From assembly GCF_020103695.1 (NCBI RefSeq), contig NZ_JAHXBF010000011.1:1-64000 (forward strand): a stretch of DNA of 64,000 nucleotides, read 5' to 3'. Shown here piece by piece: positions 1-7,031 of the stretch. The position numbers were made by a program, and so were the translations under genes. This DNA is from Hyalangium versicolor (GTDB lineage: Bacteria > Myxococcota > Myxococcia > Myxococcales > Myxococcaceae). The notes under the pieces were generated by a model, which had not been told where the DNA came from, searched no databases, and saw only the letters and a list, made by a program, of their open reading frames with translations. Numbering within the stretch: the stretch's first letter is position 1; each line of letters opens with the position of its first letter.

Positions 1-2
1 TC

Positions 3-635
3 TCGGACTTGGCCAGTCAGGCCTCCCTCTTCGGGGATGGCTCCCAGCTCGACGCCACTGCCGCGAAGCTTGGCACCATGCTCGACGAGCTCGGCCCGCG
101 CCAGGTGGGCGATGCCTTCCGCCGCTGGGCAGCGGCCGCAGACCACGATCCGAACCAAGGCAGTCTCCTGGGTGACGCGCCGACGCCGGCGTCGGCCCTC
201 GCCGTGCTGTTCGGCCGGAAGACGAACCCACGTACCAGAGGCAAGAAGATAACGTGTCCGCGTTGTGGCGGTTCAGGCCGGGTATCCCCGTGGGCTGGCG
301 TCATCGACTGGTGCGAGGTCTGCAGCGGGCAGGGGACGATCGCCGCCCCAACCGAGGAGGACAGCAGACAACTGCGGCTGCTCAATCCGGCGCGGGACTC
401 CTTTTCCTCGGTGGCGAAGACGACGGGCGCCCTCGTGCGCGAGCTCCTCAAGAAGTATGCTGGCGCAGGCTTCCCCGCTCGGGTCGAGGTGACACTGAAG
501 GGCAAGACAGAGCGCAAGCTCGTCCTCACCTTCGCAGACCGCGAGCTGACCCAGGCCACGCTCCGCGGCAAGCAGGACGGTGAACTCCTGCAGGCGCTGC
601 GCAAGGACCTCGAGCGCCGCAAGGCCTCCGTCTGA
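3..635 (+). CDS. DnaJ-type zinc-finger protein, 5' end outside window
   Basis: The reading frame is open to the left edge; the first possible start inside the window is a TTG at 9, so the true start is probably outside. About 210 residues are visible. Near the middle are two half-motifs, CPRCGGSG and CEVCSGQG, with cysteines at about residues 83, 86, 102 and 105. They match the CxxCxGxG repeats of the DnaJ cysteine-rich domain, of which this protein has one zinc site's worth. No J domain is visible. The gene converges on a minus-strand operon whose last gene also carries CxxCxGxG pairs, so both may belong to one phage-like module. A GAGA-loop hairpin follows the stop. Function unknown. Confidence 0.7.
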   Translation, partial: SDLASQASLFGDGSQLDATAAKLGTMLDELGPRQVGDAFRRWAAAADHDPNQGSLLGDAPTPASALAVLFGRKTNPRTRGKKITCPRCGGSGRVSPWAGVIDWCEVCSGQGTIAAPTEEDSRQLRLLNPARDSFSSVAKTTGALVRELLKKYAGAGFPARVEVTLKGKTERKLVLTFADRELTQATLRGKQDGELLQALRKDLERRKASV

Positions 636-663
636 CGGCCCCTGCCCAGGCCGCCCCGCGTCA

Positions 664-683
664 ATCCCCCCGAGAGGGGGGAT
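664..683 (+). terminator. Hairpin with GAGA tetraloop
   Basis: Perfect 8-bp inverted repeat ATCCCCCC / GGGGGGAT around a GAGA loop, 29 nt after the stop at 635. No T-run follows, so termination is inferred from structure and position only. Confidence 0.5.
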
Positions 684-918
684 GCAGGCACCCGGGGCCA
701 GTGCTCTCAGGGATGCCGGGGATGGAACCAACACCCGGGCAGCCCGCACCGCCCCACCTCACCTCCAACGGCCCCCAGGTGGGCCGCATTTGGCCCAGGA
801 CGCACGAAAAGCGCCTGGGCCGGGTTCCCGGCCCTCCTCCGCACCCCAATGCAGGCAAGGCTCCAGCGTTCGCGGCCAGCACGGCGGGCAGGGAAGCAGA
901 GGGTCCGGCAAGACTCCC
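684..918. other. Gap between convergent genes
   Basis: Apart from the preceding hairpin I see no convincing gene, repeat or promoter between the convergent stops at 635 and 919. The reading frames here look like shadows. Confidence 0.4.
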
Positions 919-2139
919 TCAACGGCCAGCCTGCTGTTTGCCGCTCGCGTGCCATGGACGGCCGAGAGCTCGAGCTCTGAGGCGCTCGTACTCGCTGGCC
1001 AGCCACTGCCGGGCCTTCACGTCACCGTGCTTCCAGAGCCAAGGCCAGAGGGCCTCGGGGCTCGTGAAGACCTGGAGGACCTGCAGGAGCTCGAAGCGCG
1101 TGAGCGCGTCGAGCGTCCGAGGCCAGCCACGTCCCTTGGGGCTGAGGAGGCCGAGGGCACATAGCGCGCGCGGGGGGAGGTCCACCACGCGAGCAGGGAG
1201 CCCCCGGCGGGCACCCGGCGGGTCGGAGCCGTGGGCCTCCGTGCCGAGGGCACCTCCCTCCGTAACAAGCAGAGCGGGCGACGAGGAGTAATTATTGTTG
1301 GGGTAGTTGTCTCCTCCTTCTGGTGTCGGGCCCTTCCGGGCGCTGGCGCAGCGAACTGCCACTGCGCGAAAAATCGGGGCCAGAGTTGTCAACAGGCGGC
1401 CCACAACCCCCCCGGACTTCTCCACACCCTCGGCGCGGATCCGCCCCATGTCCCTGAGCAGCTCCGCGCCGCTGCGGGTGAGGTACAGCACACCGTGCAC
1501 GTTGATCCGTTCGCGCTGCTCCCGGCCGCCACCCTGCCCCTTGCCCCGCTTCACATCGGCCGTGGAGAGACGCCCATGGGTGACGAGCTCCACCCGGCGC
1601 ACGAACGCGTGACGCTCGAGCAGGCCGAGCTCCATGCCCTGGTTGAGCGCATCGCAGATCGTCGACGGGTGGCGCCCCAGCAGGATCGAGAGGAACCGGA
1701 GGGGCAGCTGCAGCCCGCGCCCCCAGAGGCGGCGCCGCTGCTGTGCCGCAACCCCGGGCAGCCCGTGGAACCCGAGGCACAACGCACACAGAGCGATCAG
1801 CGTCGCGGACACTCCCAGCAGGCGCTCCCGTTGCTTCAGCTCCGCCTCGTGCTGGCGAGCCAGGCCCCGCAGGCCACGGCCACGGCCGTGGCACCTCTTG
1901 CAACGCTGTGGCTTCTTGCTGAGAAGCTCCGGTACCAGGCCAAGGCCCCTACAGCGTCTGCAGTCGTCGAGGAGTTGGGCGAGATCCCACTCAACCGCGT
2001 ACGACTCCGGCTGTGCCATCTCCTCCGGCTTCGGGAGGGCTGGCACATCAGACTCTGGTCCCCCCTTCTCGCCACCCTCCCCCGGGGCTGCTGGGGAGGG
2101 TGAGCGAGAAGCCGCCGCCGCCACCCGTGCAGGAGTCAC
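919..2139 (-). CDS. Zinc-finger and winged-helix-like protein, last gene of cassette
   Basis: 406 residues. The GTG start at 2139 overlaps the previous gene's TGA as GTGA. A second possible start is ATG at 2019 (MAQPES), which would remove a Pro/Ala-rich leader. Residues about 60-90 carry CRRCRGLG and CKRCHGRG, again DnaJ-like CxxCxGxG pairs. A segment around residues 145-180 (LGRHPSTICDALNQGMELGLLERH) followed by a short beta hairpin and LTRSGAELL reads like a winged helix, so nucleic-acid binding is plausible. It is the largest gene of the cassette and could be its replication or regulatory protein, but I do not recognise the family. Confidence 0.7.
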   Translation of the reverse strand: MTPARVAAAASRSPSPAAPGEGGEKGGPESDVPALPKPEEMAQPESYAVEWDLAQLLDDCRRCRGLGLVPELLSKKPQRCKRCHGRGRGLRGLARQHEAELKQRERLLGVSATLIALCALCLGFHGLPGVAAQQRRRLWGRGLQLPLRFLSILLGRHPSTICDALNQGMELGLLERHAFVRRVELVTHGRLSTADVKRGKGQGGGREQRERINVHGVLYLTRSGAELLRDMGRIRAEGVEKSGGVVGRLLTTLAPIFRAVAVRCASARKGPTPEGGDNYPNNNYSSSPALLVTEGGALGTEAHGSDPPGARRGLPARVVDLPPRALCALGLLSPKGRGWPRTLDALTRFELLQVLQVFTSPEALWPWLWKHGDVKARQWLASEYERLRARALGRPWHASGKQQAGR

Positions 2140-2450
2140 CGAGGAGGTGCCCCCTTCCTGTCTGCGGGCAACGCGCGCACGCAGTACACGCAGAGCCCGT
2201 GCTCGAGCTCGAGGGCAAGGTCCTCAAGATGTAGACGAACCAGTGCCCTCGACACGCCGAGCTCAACGGCAGCCATCAGTGCGGCGTACTGCTCTCCGGA
2301 CGCGCACGACGGTAGTGGGGGCGGATCCTCGACAACCCTGCGGGCCGCCATGAGGTCAGCAACGTCAGCCGCGGCGCGGATCTCCGCCGCAATCGAGAGC
2401 ATCGGCCGCCGAGCACGCCCACACGTGCACTTGCCGCTGTGGGCTCTCAC
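2136..2450 (-). CDS. Small protein with two Cys pairs
   Basis: 104 residues from a GTG at 2450 that overlaps the upstream stop as GTGA; this coupling decides the start over longer alternatives. Contains CTCG near the N-terminus and CVYC near the C-terminus, the layout shared by several neighbours (pairs of cysteines at both ends). The middle is helical and Ala/Leu-rich. Its own stop overlaps the GTG of the 406-residue gene by 4 nt. Function unknown; a structural zinc site is inferred. Confidence 0.65.
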   Translation of the reverse strand: MRAHSGKCTCGRARRPMLSIAAEIRAAADVADLMAARRVVEDPPPLPSCASGEQYAALMAAVELGVSRALVRLHLEDLALELEHGLCVYCVRALPADRKGAPPR

Positions 2451-2911
2451 GCTGCCACCTCGCGGACGGGCTGCAGCCCGAGCTCCACCACATCGGCCGG
2501 ATCCGCCCATGGCACCTCATCCCGTCCCTGTGGGGGCGGAACGAGGGTGAGCAGGGGCTTCACCTCGACAACGTCCGCAGGGTCGGCCCAGGGGAGCTCC
2601 TGCTCTTCATGTGCAGCGGCCGCAACACGCGCGACCCTCGGGGCAGCGCGCCGACGAGAGGAGGTGCGCCGTTTGCGCGGCGCACCTGGTGGCGTCGGCT
2701 CGAGGATGAGCTCCGGGCGCCCGGAGGGTGGCTCGGGCGGACGCGGGTTGCGGGCGCGGATCTCCTCGTCGAGCTCCCGCAGGTCCCTCGCTCGAGCTTC
2801 CACCACGTTGAGCAGGTACGCGAGCCGCGGGGGCGCCTCGAGCACGGGCGGAGTGTCCTCCCACTGGGGAAGAGGCAAGGCCCCCGGCGCGCGCACGAAG
2901 GGACTAGCCAT
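2447..2911 (-). CDS. Hypothetical protein with internal PWADPADVVE repeat
   Basis: 154 residues; ATG at 2911 lies in an 8-nt overlap (ATGGCTAG) with the preceding gene. An N-terminal acidic helix (residues about 30-50) is followed by a Pro/Arg-rich linker, and near the C-terminus PWADPADVVE occurs twice about 20 residues apart. The repeated peptide looks like a short linear binding motif. No cysteine pairs, unlike most neighbours. Function unknown. Confidence 0.65.
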   Translation of the reverse strand: MASPFVRAPGALPLPQWEDTPPVLEAPPRLAYLLNVVEARARDLRELDEEIRARNPRPPEPPSGRPELILEPTPPGAPRKRRTSSRRRAAPRVARVAAAAHEEQELPWADPADVVEVKPLLTLVPPPQGRDEVPWADPADVVELGLQPVREVAA

Positions 2912-3134
2912 TGCCTGGCCCCTCCGCGTCGAACAGGGAGAGCTGGTGAGGCTCTGCCGCAGTCGAGAGCTTCGCGTCTCGGTGAGGCGCGGCCCGCTGG
3001 CAGAGGCTGCCCTCCACCATCTTGCCGCCATGGTGCTGGCAGACGCTGTCCCCCTCCTTGTCGGGGAAGCGGCTCGCCTCGCAGGGCTTCGCGAGCCGGG
3101 CGAGCTCCGTCCAGAACTGCAGAGCCTCACCCAT
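2904..3134 (-). CDS. Small Cys/His-containing protein
   Basis: 76 residues from ATG 3134 (MGEALQFW), placed by an 8-nt overlap with the gene before it. Three cysteines and a CQHHGG motif in the middle could bind metal. Not recognised. Confidence 0.6.
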   Translation of the reverse strand: MGEALQFWTELARLAKPCEASRFPDKEGDSVCQHHGGKMVEGSLCQRAAPHRDAKLSTAAEPHQLSLFDAEGPGNG

Positions 3135-3558
3135 GGGCGCCTCCCGAGAGAGAGCACCTGCTGCACAGCGTGGCGGAGGCGTTGGCCCAGATGCAGCCAC
3201 CAGGACAGGGCAACGCATCCGTGCAGCCGCACACACTGCACCTCGTACCCGAGAGTACGCCTCCCTCATCCTTCTGGTGGAAGAGGCGAGACTCGCCCGC
3301 CTCGTACACCCCAGCGGGACGGAGCTCGCTCAAGTCCTCTGCGTCCGGAGGGAAGACGCCTGCATCCCCGGCCGTGGGCCCACTGTCGAGGTCCTCGTCG
3401 GCGTAGGCTGGACCGAGAGGATCGGCGTTGAGCACTGCCAGCAGGAAGTCACCCGCAGCGCAGTCGCAGAGCGTGTCCCCTCCGTCTCTGTCGTCCGGGC
3501 CCGAAGGGAGCCTGCCGGTGTCGTGGCACCGGGAGCAGCTCGAGCGAAGGCTATGCAT
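3127..3558 (-). CDS. Phage-type zinc-ribbon protein
   Basis: 143 residues, start ATG 3558 within an 8-nt overlap (ATGCATAG). The N-terminus has CSRCHDTG and a following CDC. The C-terminal 35 residues read CSVCGCTD, then CPGGCIW, then LCSRC, a small zinc-binding motif I know from many phage and prophage hypothetical proteins. This is the clearest phage signature in the cassette. The middle is acidic. Probably a small nucleic-acid or protein-binding factor; specific role unknown. Confidence 0.7.
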   Translation of the reverse strand: MHSLRSSCSRCHDTGRLPSGPDDRDGGDTLCDCAAGDFLLAVLNADPLGPAYADEDLDSGPTAGDAGVFPPDAEDLSELRPAGVYEAGESRLFHQKDEGGVLSGTRCSVCGCTDALPCPGGCIWANASATLCSRCSLSGGAHG

Positions 3559-4000
3559 GAGCAGGCCTCTTCCCGAACTCCGCCTCTTCAACGACCGCAC
3601 GAGCACAGGCCAGGCAGTACGCGTGAAGCTCCCAGCTGAACTGCATCAGGCAGGCGCGCAGCACGGCCCTTTCTCCGGGGACGAGCTCGCACCGACGCTG
3701 ACGGAGCTGCTCTGCAACCGCAGAGAGAGACGCGACGACCTCCGCCATGGAACGCCGCTGGTGGCCGCACGTGCTCGGCGCGCGATCAGGCACCACCCTC
3801 TCGACCAGGCCGAGCGCGCACTGCTGACACACCCCAGCCAGCTCAAAGCCCAGCTGCGACAACCTGCGCTTGAGCCAATGGCCGCCCCCGATGACGGGGG
3901 CAGCCATCTCCGAGACAGTGAGCACGTCCTCAGCGATCGCCTTGACGGGGCGCTCGTGACGTCGGCAGCCCTCCCAGCCGCACACAGGGGAGTCAGCCAT
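3551..4000 (-). CDS. Protein with three Cys pairs, cassette paralogue
   Basis: 149 residues; ATG 4000 in the junction ATGGCTGA. Shows CGWEGC at the N-terminus, CQQC at about residue 60 and AYCLACA near the C-terminus. The last element resembles GYCYACA in the 4857-5156 protein and SCCVWCA in the 4619-4864 protein, with a similar helical segment between the pairs. The three therefore look like divergent copies of one metal-binding fold. Function unknown. Confidence 0.65.
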   Translation of the reverse strand: MADSPVCGWEGCRRHERPVKAIAEDVLTVSEMAAPVIGGGHWLKRRLSQLGFELAGVCQQCALGLVERVVPDRAPSTCGHQRRSMAEVVASLSAVAEQLRQRRCELVPGERAVLRACLMQFSWELHAYCLACARAVVEEAEFGKRPAHA

Positions 4001-4349
4001 GGCTCTGGCCCCCCTCAACCTTCGCCCACTGCCTCATGAGCTCAGCCTCGTCGGCAGGCGATACCACCTGGTCTATCGAGACTCGCTCCCACCACGAGGC
4101 GAGCTCAAGACGACCGTCAGCCCTCACGTGGATGGGGGCGCCACACTGCGAACCACGATCAAAGAGCGCCCACCTCAGAACGACGTAGGAGTGACGGCCA
4201 CGAGGGGACTTCCACGGCCCGCTGAACACGAGGAACGCAGTCGCGTCCACGAACCGCGAGCGCTTCGCCTTCGCGAGAGCATCCTCTCGCGTCACCACTC
4301 TCCCTCGCTGGAAGTAGAGGCGCGCAGGACCCTCAAACGTGTCAGCCAT
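3993..4349 (-). CDS. Hypothetical protein, cassette gene without Cys pairs
   Basis: 118 residues; ATG 4349 in the 8-nt junction ATGGCTGA. Begins MADTFEGPARLYFQRGRVVTREDALAKA; a compact alpha/beta sequence with WALFDRGSQCGAPIHV in the middle. One cysteine only. Not recognised; coding status rests on its place in the overlap chain and ordinary composition. Confidence 0.6.
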   Translation of the reverse strand: MADTFEGPARLYFQRGRVVTREDALAKAKRSRFVDATAFLVFSGPWKSPRGRHSYVVLRWALFDRGSQCGAPIHVRADGRLELASWWERVSIDQVVSPADEAELMRQWAKVEGGQSHG

Positions 4350-4629
4350 GGCTCCGCCCTCCCTTCGGCTCGACGCGCTTGCGGATGCGGTGCACCTCAG
4401 TCCTCAGCGCCGCGACGACCCGCGCGAGGGTCCAGGTGACAGAGGCCTCTGTCATGCACCTCGCACTGCTGGGCACCGCCTCGAGGATGGAGCTTGCCCC
4501 ATCAAGGTCTTCCACGGCCTCAGCGAGACGGATCCGCGCACGGTGGAGGGCCGCCGCCGCCCTCTTCCGCGCCGCGAGCTCCGCAGGGCTGTAGAGGGTG
4601 AGCTCGAGCCCGTTGCGTTTACTGGCCAT
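4342..4629 (-). CDS. Small helical protein
   Basis: 95 residues, nearly all predicted helix (Ala/Arg/Leu-rich), beginning MASKRNGLELT. Starts at ATG 4629 with an 11-nt overlap, the only 11-nt one in the cassette, and ends in an 8-nt junction. Could be a coiled-coil or DNA-binding accessory protein; not recognised. Confidence 0.6.
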   Translation of the reverse strand: MASKRNGLELTLYSPAELAARKRAAAALHRARIRLAEAVEDLDGASSILEAVPSSARCMTEASVTWTLARVVAALRTEVHRIRKRVEPKGGRSHG

Positions 4630-4864
4630 GGTTCACCTCCGGACGCGCGCGCGCATCGCTCGCGTACTCGTTGGCGCACCACACGCAGCAGCTGTAGATC
4701 TCCCTGCCCAACGTCGTGACGTACGACTGGAGCCAGTCGCAGCGCCGCCCCGGCGAGGCCGAAGGAAGGACGTGGTCGAGCAACCTGCCCGCGTCGACCA
4801 GCTCCAGGTCGATGCTCGCGCGCGGTCGCCGCGGCGTGTCGCACCATTCGCAGACCTCAGCCAT
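4619..4864 (-). CDS. Small protein with two Cys pairs, cassette paralogue
   Basis: 81 residues from ATG 4864 (junction ATGGCTGA). CEWC at residues 5-8 and SCCVWCANEY near residue 65 bracket a helical segment with LDHVLPS, the same design as the 3551-4000 and 4857-5156 proteins. A single structural zinc is likely. Function unknown. Confidence 0.65.
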   Translation of the reverse strand: MAEVCEWCDTPRRPRASIDLELVDAGRLLDHVLPSASPGRRCDWLQSYVTTLGREIYSCCVWCANEYASDARARPEVNHGQ

Positions 4865-5156
4865 GGTGGGCATCCTCCGCTCCGCCCCCGCCGTGGCTCA
4901 GCAGCTCGAGCTTGAAGGCGCACGCGTAGCAGTAGCCGTTGATCTCCGACTGCAGGCGGGTGAGACGGCCCGAGACAACCTCAGCCAGCCGCTCGTCAAA
5001 CTCCTCGACCGTCGCCGTTGGCGCGACGACCACGACGTCAGCAGCACGCGGAGCATTCTGGACGTCGCGGAGGATGGAACTCAGAGGACGCAGAGCCAGA
5101 TTGCAGGCCGTGCACTTGTCACCGCGCCGCCGGGGCGCTGTCGGCTGGCCCGTCAT
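4857..5156 (-). CDS. Small protein with two Cys pairs, cassette paralogue
   Basis: 99 residues; ATG 5156 overlaps the preceding TGA as ATGA. CTAC at about residues 15-18 and GYCYACAF at about 75-82 flank a long helical section. Compare SCCVWCA and AYCLACA in two other cassette members. Ends DAHHG in an 8-nt junction with the next gene. Confidence 0.65.
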   Translation of the reverse strand: MTGQPTAPRRRGDKCTACNLALRPLSSILRDVQNAPRAADVVVVAPTATVEEFDERLAEVVSGRLTRLQSEINGYCYACAFKLELLSHGGGGAEDAHHG

Positions 5157-5425
5157 CGCGACACCTCCGGAGGAACCTGCAGGTGCCGCTTCGTCTCGGC
5201 ACTCAGATCGAGCGGTCCACCGTTGCGCAGCTGCAGCACGCGCAGCTGCACGGTGTGGAGCTGCAGCTGGAGTTCCTCCAGCTGCTTGAGGAGCTCAGGG
5301 GGGAGGGCGAGCATGGACAGGCCGCCGACGCTCTCCTCGAGCGCCTCTTGGGCCACTGCCAGGCCCACCACACCCTTCTCGCACCACCTGCGCGCCAACC
5401 CCGGGAAGGAGAAAGGATCAGCCAT
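5153..5425 (-). CDS. Small Leu-rich helical protein
   Basis: 90 residues, ATG 5425 in ATGGCTGA junction. Begins MADPFSFPGLARRW. The C-terminal half (LLKQLEELQLQLHTVQLRVLQL) is a short coiled coil, so it probably oligomerises or pairs with another cassette protein. Not recognised. Confidence 0.6.
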   Translation of the reverse strand: MADPFSFPGLARRWCEKGVVGLAVAQEALEESVGGLSMLALPPELLKQLEELQLQLHTVQLRVLQLRNGGPLDLSAETKRHLQVPPEVSR

Positions 5426-5828
5426 GGCGGGCCTCCCACCTGGCGCGCATCTGCACCACTGAGACAAGCCGACGAATGTCACAGAGCCGCATCCACACGG
5501 CCGTGCGGTTGATGACCAGCTCCTCAACGCGCTCCGGCTCGAGGCTGAGGACCTCGGGCTCCTCGAGGACCTCACCGAGCACCTTGTGGAGGTTCTCCGC
5601 CAAGGCCTGCGCCGTCTTCAGCTTGTCCAGCAACGTCTCCGGCGGGGGCTCCGTCGGAAGAGGCCCAATCCCACTCACGCCCGCAGGCAGCGTCTCCTCC
5701 CTCAACGCGTGGCCCGTCTCCACGTGGTGCTGACGACGCACTTCCGGATCAAACGTCCAGAAGGTGCACCTGGTGCACTTGTGGAGGATGGGCCTCACTT
5801 CCGTGGGCTTCTCCGCGGCGCTAGCCAT
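5418..5828 (-). CDS. C2H2-like zinc-finger protein
   Basis: 136 residues, ATG 5828 in an 8-nt junction (ATGGCTAG). Residues about 17-38 have CTRC, then WTFDPEVRRQHHVETGH, matching the spacing of a classical C2H2 finger. The rest is helical and acidic, rich in Glu and Leu. A DNA- or RNA-binding regulator is possible; no specific family recognised. Confidence 0.65.
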   Translation of the reverse strand: MASAAEKPTEVRPILHKCTRCTFWTFDPEVRRQHHVETGHALREETLPAGVSGIGPLPTEPPPETLLDKLKTAQALAENLHKVLGEVLEEPEVLSLEPERVEELVINRTAVWMRLCDIRRLVSVVQMRARWEARHG

Positions 5829-6207
5829 CGGACACCTCCGTCCCCTCAGCCAGCGCACGCACGGCCGCGCAGACCTCGTGGTACGAGCGCTCGGACACGC
5901 CCCGGGCCAGGAGCTGCGCCTTGATGGCACCCCCGTTGTCGATGAGCTGCTTCAGCAGCCGCTCCGCGCAACCAGGCGCGAGCACGGGAACACGCGACCG
6001 ACGGACACGCGTCCCCTTCTGCCGCGAGACGGGCGCACCGATGCGGCGGGCAGCGGCCTGGTACTCCTCCGAGCGCTGGCACCCCGGGCAGGTGACATCC
6101 GGCACAAGGCTGGCGACGCCGCCCGCGTGAACCTTGCGCATCGGCGTACCGCACGCAGTCTCTTCCATGGTGCCGAACCAGTGGCGCAGCTTCTTGCGCT
6201 CAGCCAT
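5821..6207 (-). CDS. Phage-type zinc-binding protein (HW...TACG...VTCPGC)
   Basis: 128 residues, ATG 6207 in ATGGCTGA junction. The first 60 residues hold RHWFG, TACG and VTCPGC in an order seen in small phage proteins that bind zinc with one His and three Cys. The C-terminal 60 residues (AERLLKQLIDNGGAIKAQLLARGVSERSYHEV) look like a helix-turn-helix, which suggests a DNA-binding role. Inference only. Confidence 0.65.
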   Translation of the reverse strand: MAERKKLRHWFGTMEETACGTPMRKVHAGGVASLVPDVTCPGCQRSEEYQAAARRIGAPVSRQKGTRVRRSRVPVLAPGCAERLLKQLIDNGGAIKAQLLARGVSERSYHEVCAAVRALAEGTEVSDG

Positions 6208-6463
6208 GGCGCACCTCCCGCAGAGAGCGCCGCACATCCCGCGTCTCCTTCCGGAGCTGCGTCACCTGGTCGATGAGGGAGCGCACCCGGCCGGACTCGA
6301 ACGCGGCCGCCACACTCCCCGACTCCTGCCTGCGGGACAGAGGCAACTGCACGTGCTGCAGCACCTCGCGCGCCTTACCGAGGAGATGAGCAGCAAGCTG
6401 CAGCAGCTCGCCCTCGTCACTCTCGTGGAGCGGCTTCCGCGTCTGAATGGAGGGCTTAGCCAC
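6200..6463 (-). CDS. Small helical protein
   Basis: 87 residues from GTG 6463, which overlaps the first gene's TAA as GTGGCTAA. Almost all helical, Leu/Arg/Gln-rich. Not recognised. Ends VRHG, one of several cassette C-termini ending in HG because the shared junction sequence encodes these residues in the other frame. Confidence 0.6.
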   Translation of the reverse strand: MAKPSIQTRKPLHESDEGELLQLAAHLLGKAREVLQHVQLPLSRRQESGSVAAAFESGRVRSLIDQVTQLRKETRDVRRSLREVRHG

Positions 6464-6755
6464 GGCCCACCTCCAGGACGTAGAACGCCTGGTGCCCGCG
6501 CAGCTGCAGCCGCAAGCTCACCAGCTGCAGCGCCGCGTGCTCAAGGGCCGGTTTCTGCCAAGCCGAGGCTCGGTCAGCCATCAACTGCGGGGCAATCTCC
6601 TTCAGCAACTGCTCGAGATTGGCCGCCGCCTTCTCAGCCCTCCCCAAAGCCTCCGCCACCATGTACTGGCGGGGCTCCGGGAACCTGAAGGGGGTACGCA
6701 CGTCCACTGTCGGCTCCGCCCTGCGGGCGTGCCGTTCCTGCTTCTTGCGAGCCAT
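6456..6755 (-). CDS. First gene of the overlapping small-gene cassette
   Basis: 99 residues beginning MARKKQERHA, with a basic N-terminus and a helical body. It has the only free-standing ribosome site of the cassette, AGGAG about 9 nt before ATG 6755. That site lies next to the outer arm of a nested palindrome (6757-6861), so initiation may be controlled by RNA folding. All 14 downstream genes overlap stop-to-start, so this start may set the translation rate of the whole transcript. Function unknown. Confidence 0.65.
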   Translation of the reverse strand: MARKKQERHARRAEPTVDVRTPFRFPEPRQYMVAEALGRAEKAAANLEQLLKEIAPQLMADRASAWQKPALEHAALQLVSLRLQLRGHQAFYVLEVGRG

Positions 6756-6756
6756 G

Positions 6757-6861
6757 GGAAGGGGCTCCTGGCGCCATCGGTAGAAACAGCACGGCCCCGG
6801 CCGCACCGGCCCCCAGCTCACACACTGGGGACAAGCACGACCGGGGCCGCCAGCCCCTTCC
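6757..6861 (-). promoter_or_regulatory. Nested palindrome covering the cassette leader
   Basis: Three nested perfect inverted repeats: GGAAGGGGCT (6757-6766) with AGCCCCTTCC (6852-6861); CGGCCCCGG (6792-6800) with CCGGGGCCG (6841-6849); CCCCAG (6811-6816) with CTGGGG (6825-6830). In the minus-strand transcript the outer arm ends directly before the ATG at 6755 and includes the bases between ribosome site and start. A translation-controlling leader is the simplest reading; an operator or origin structure is also possible. Confidence 0.5.
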
Positions 6862-6952
6862 CGGTCTGGCGCCACTCACCGGGAAGGTCACCTGCAGCGC
6901 TACCTGGACGGTTGCTTCCTGCCCAAGCCGCGCATCACCCTCCCCCTGTGCT

Positions 6953-7013
6953 TCCGAGGGGGACTGGTGATATTGCTCCCAATGTCTCTCCCCATTCCCG
7001 GGGAGCCCTCGGA
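6953..7013 (+). promoter_or_regulatory. Inverted repeat in leader of the 7032 gene
   Basis: TCCGAGGG (6953-6960) and CCCTCGGA (7006-7013) form a perfect 8-bp stem with a 45-nt loop, 6 nt before the ribosome site of the next gene. Could be an attenuator or operator; no clear promoter boxes seen. Confidence 0.35.
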
Positions 7014-7031
7014 TTGAACAGGAGCTCATGC

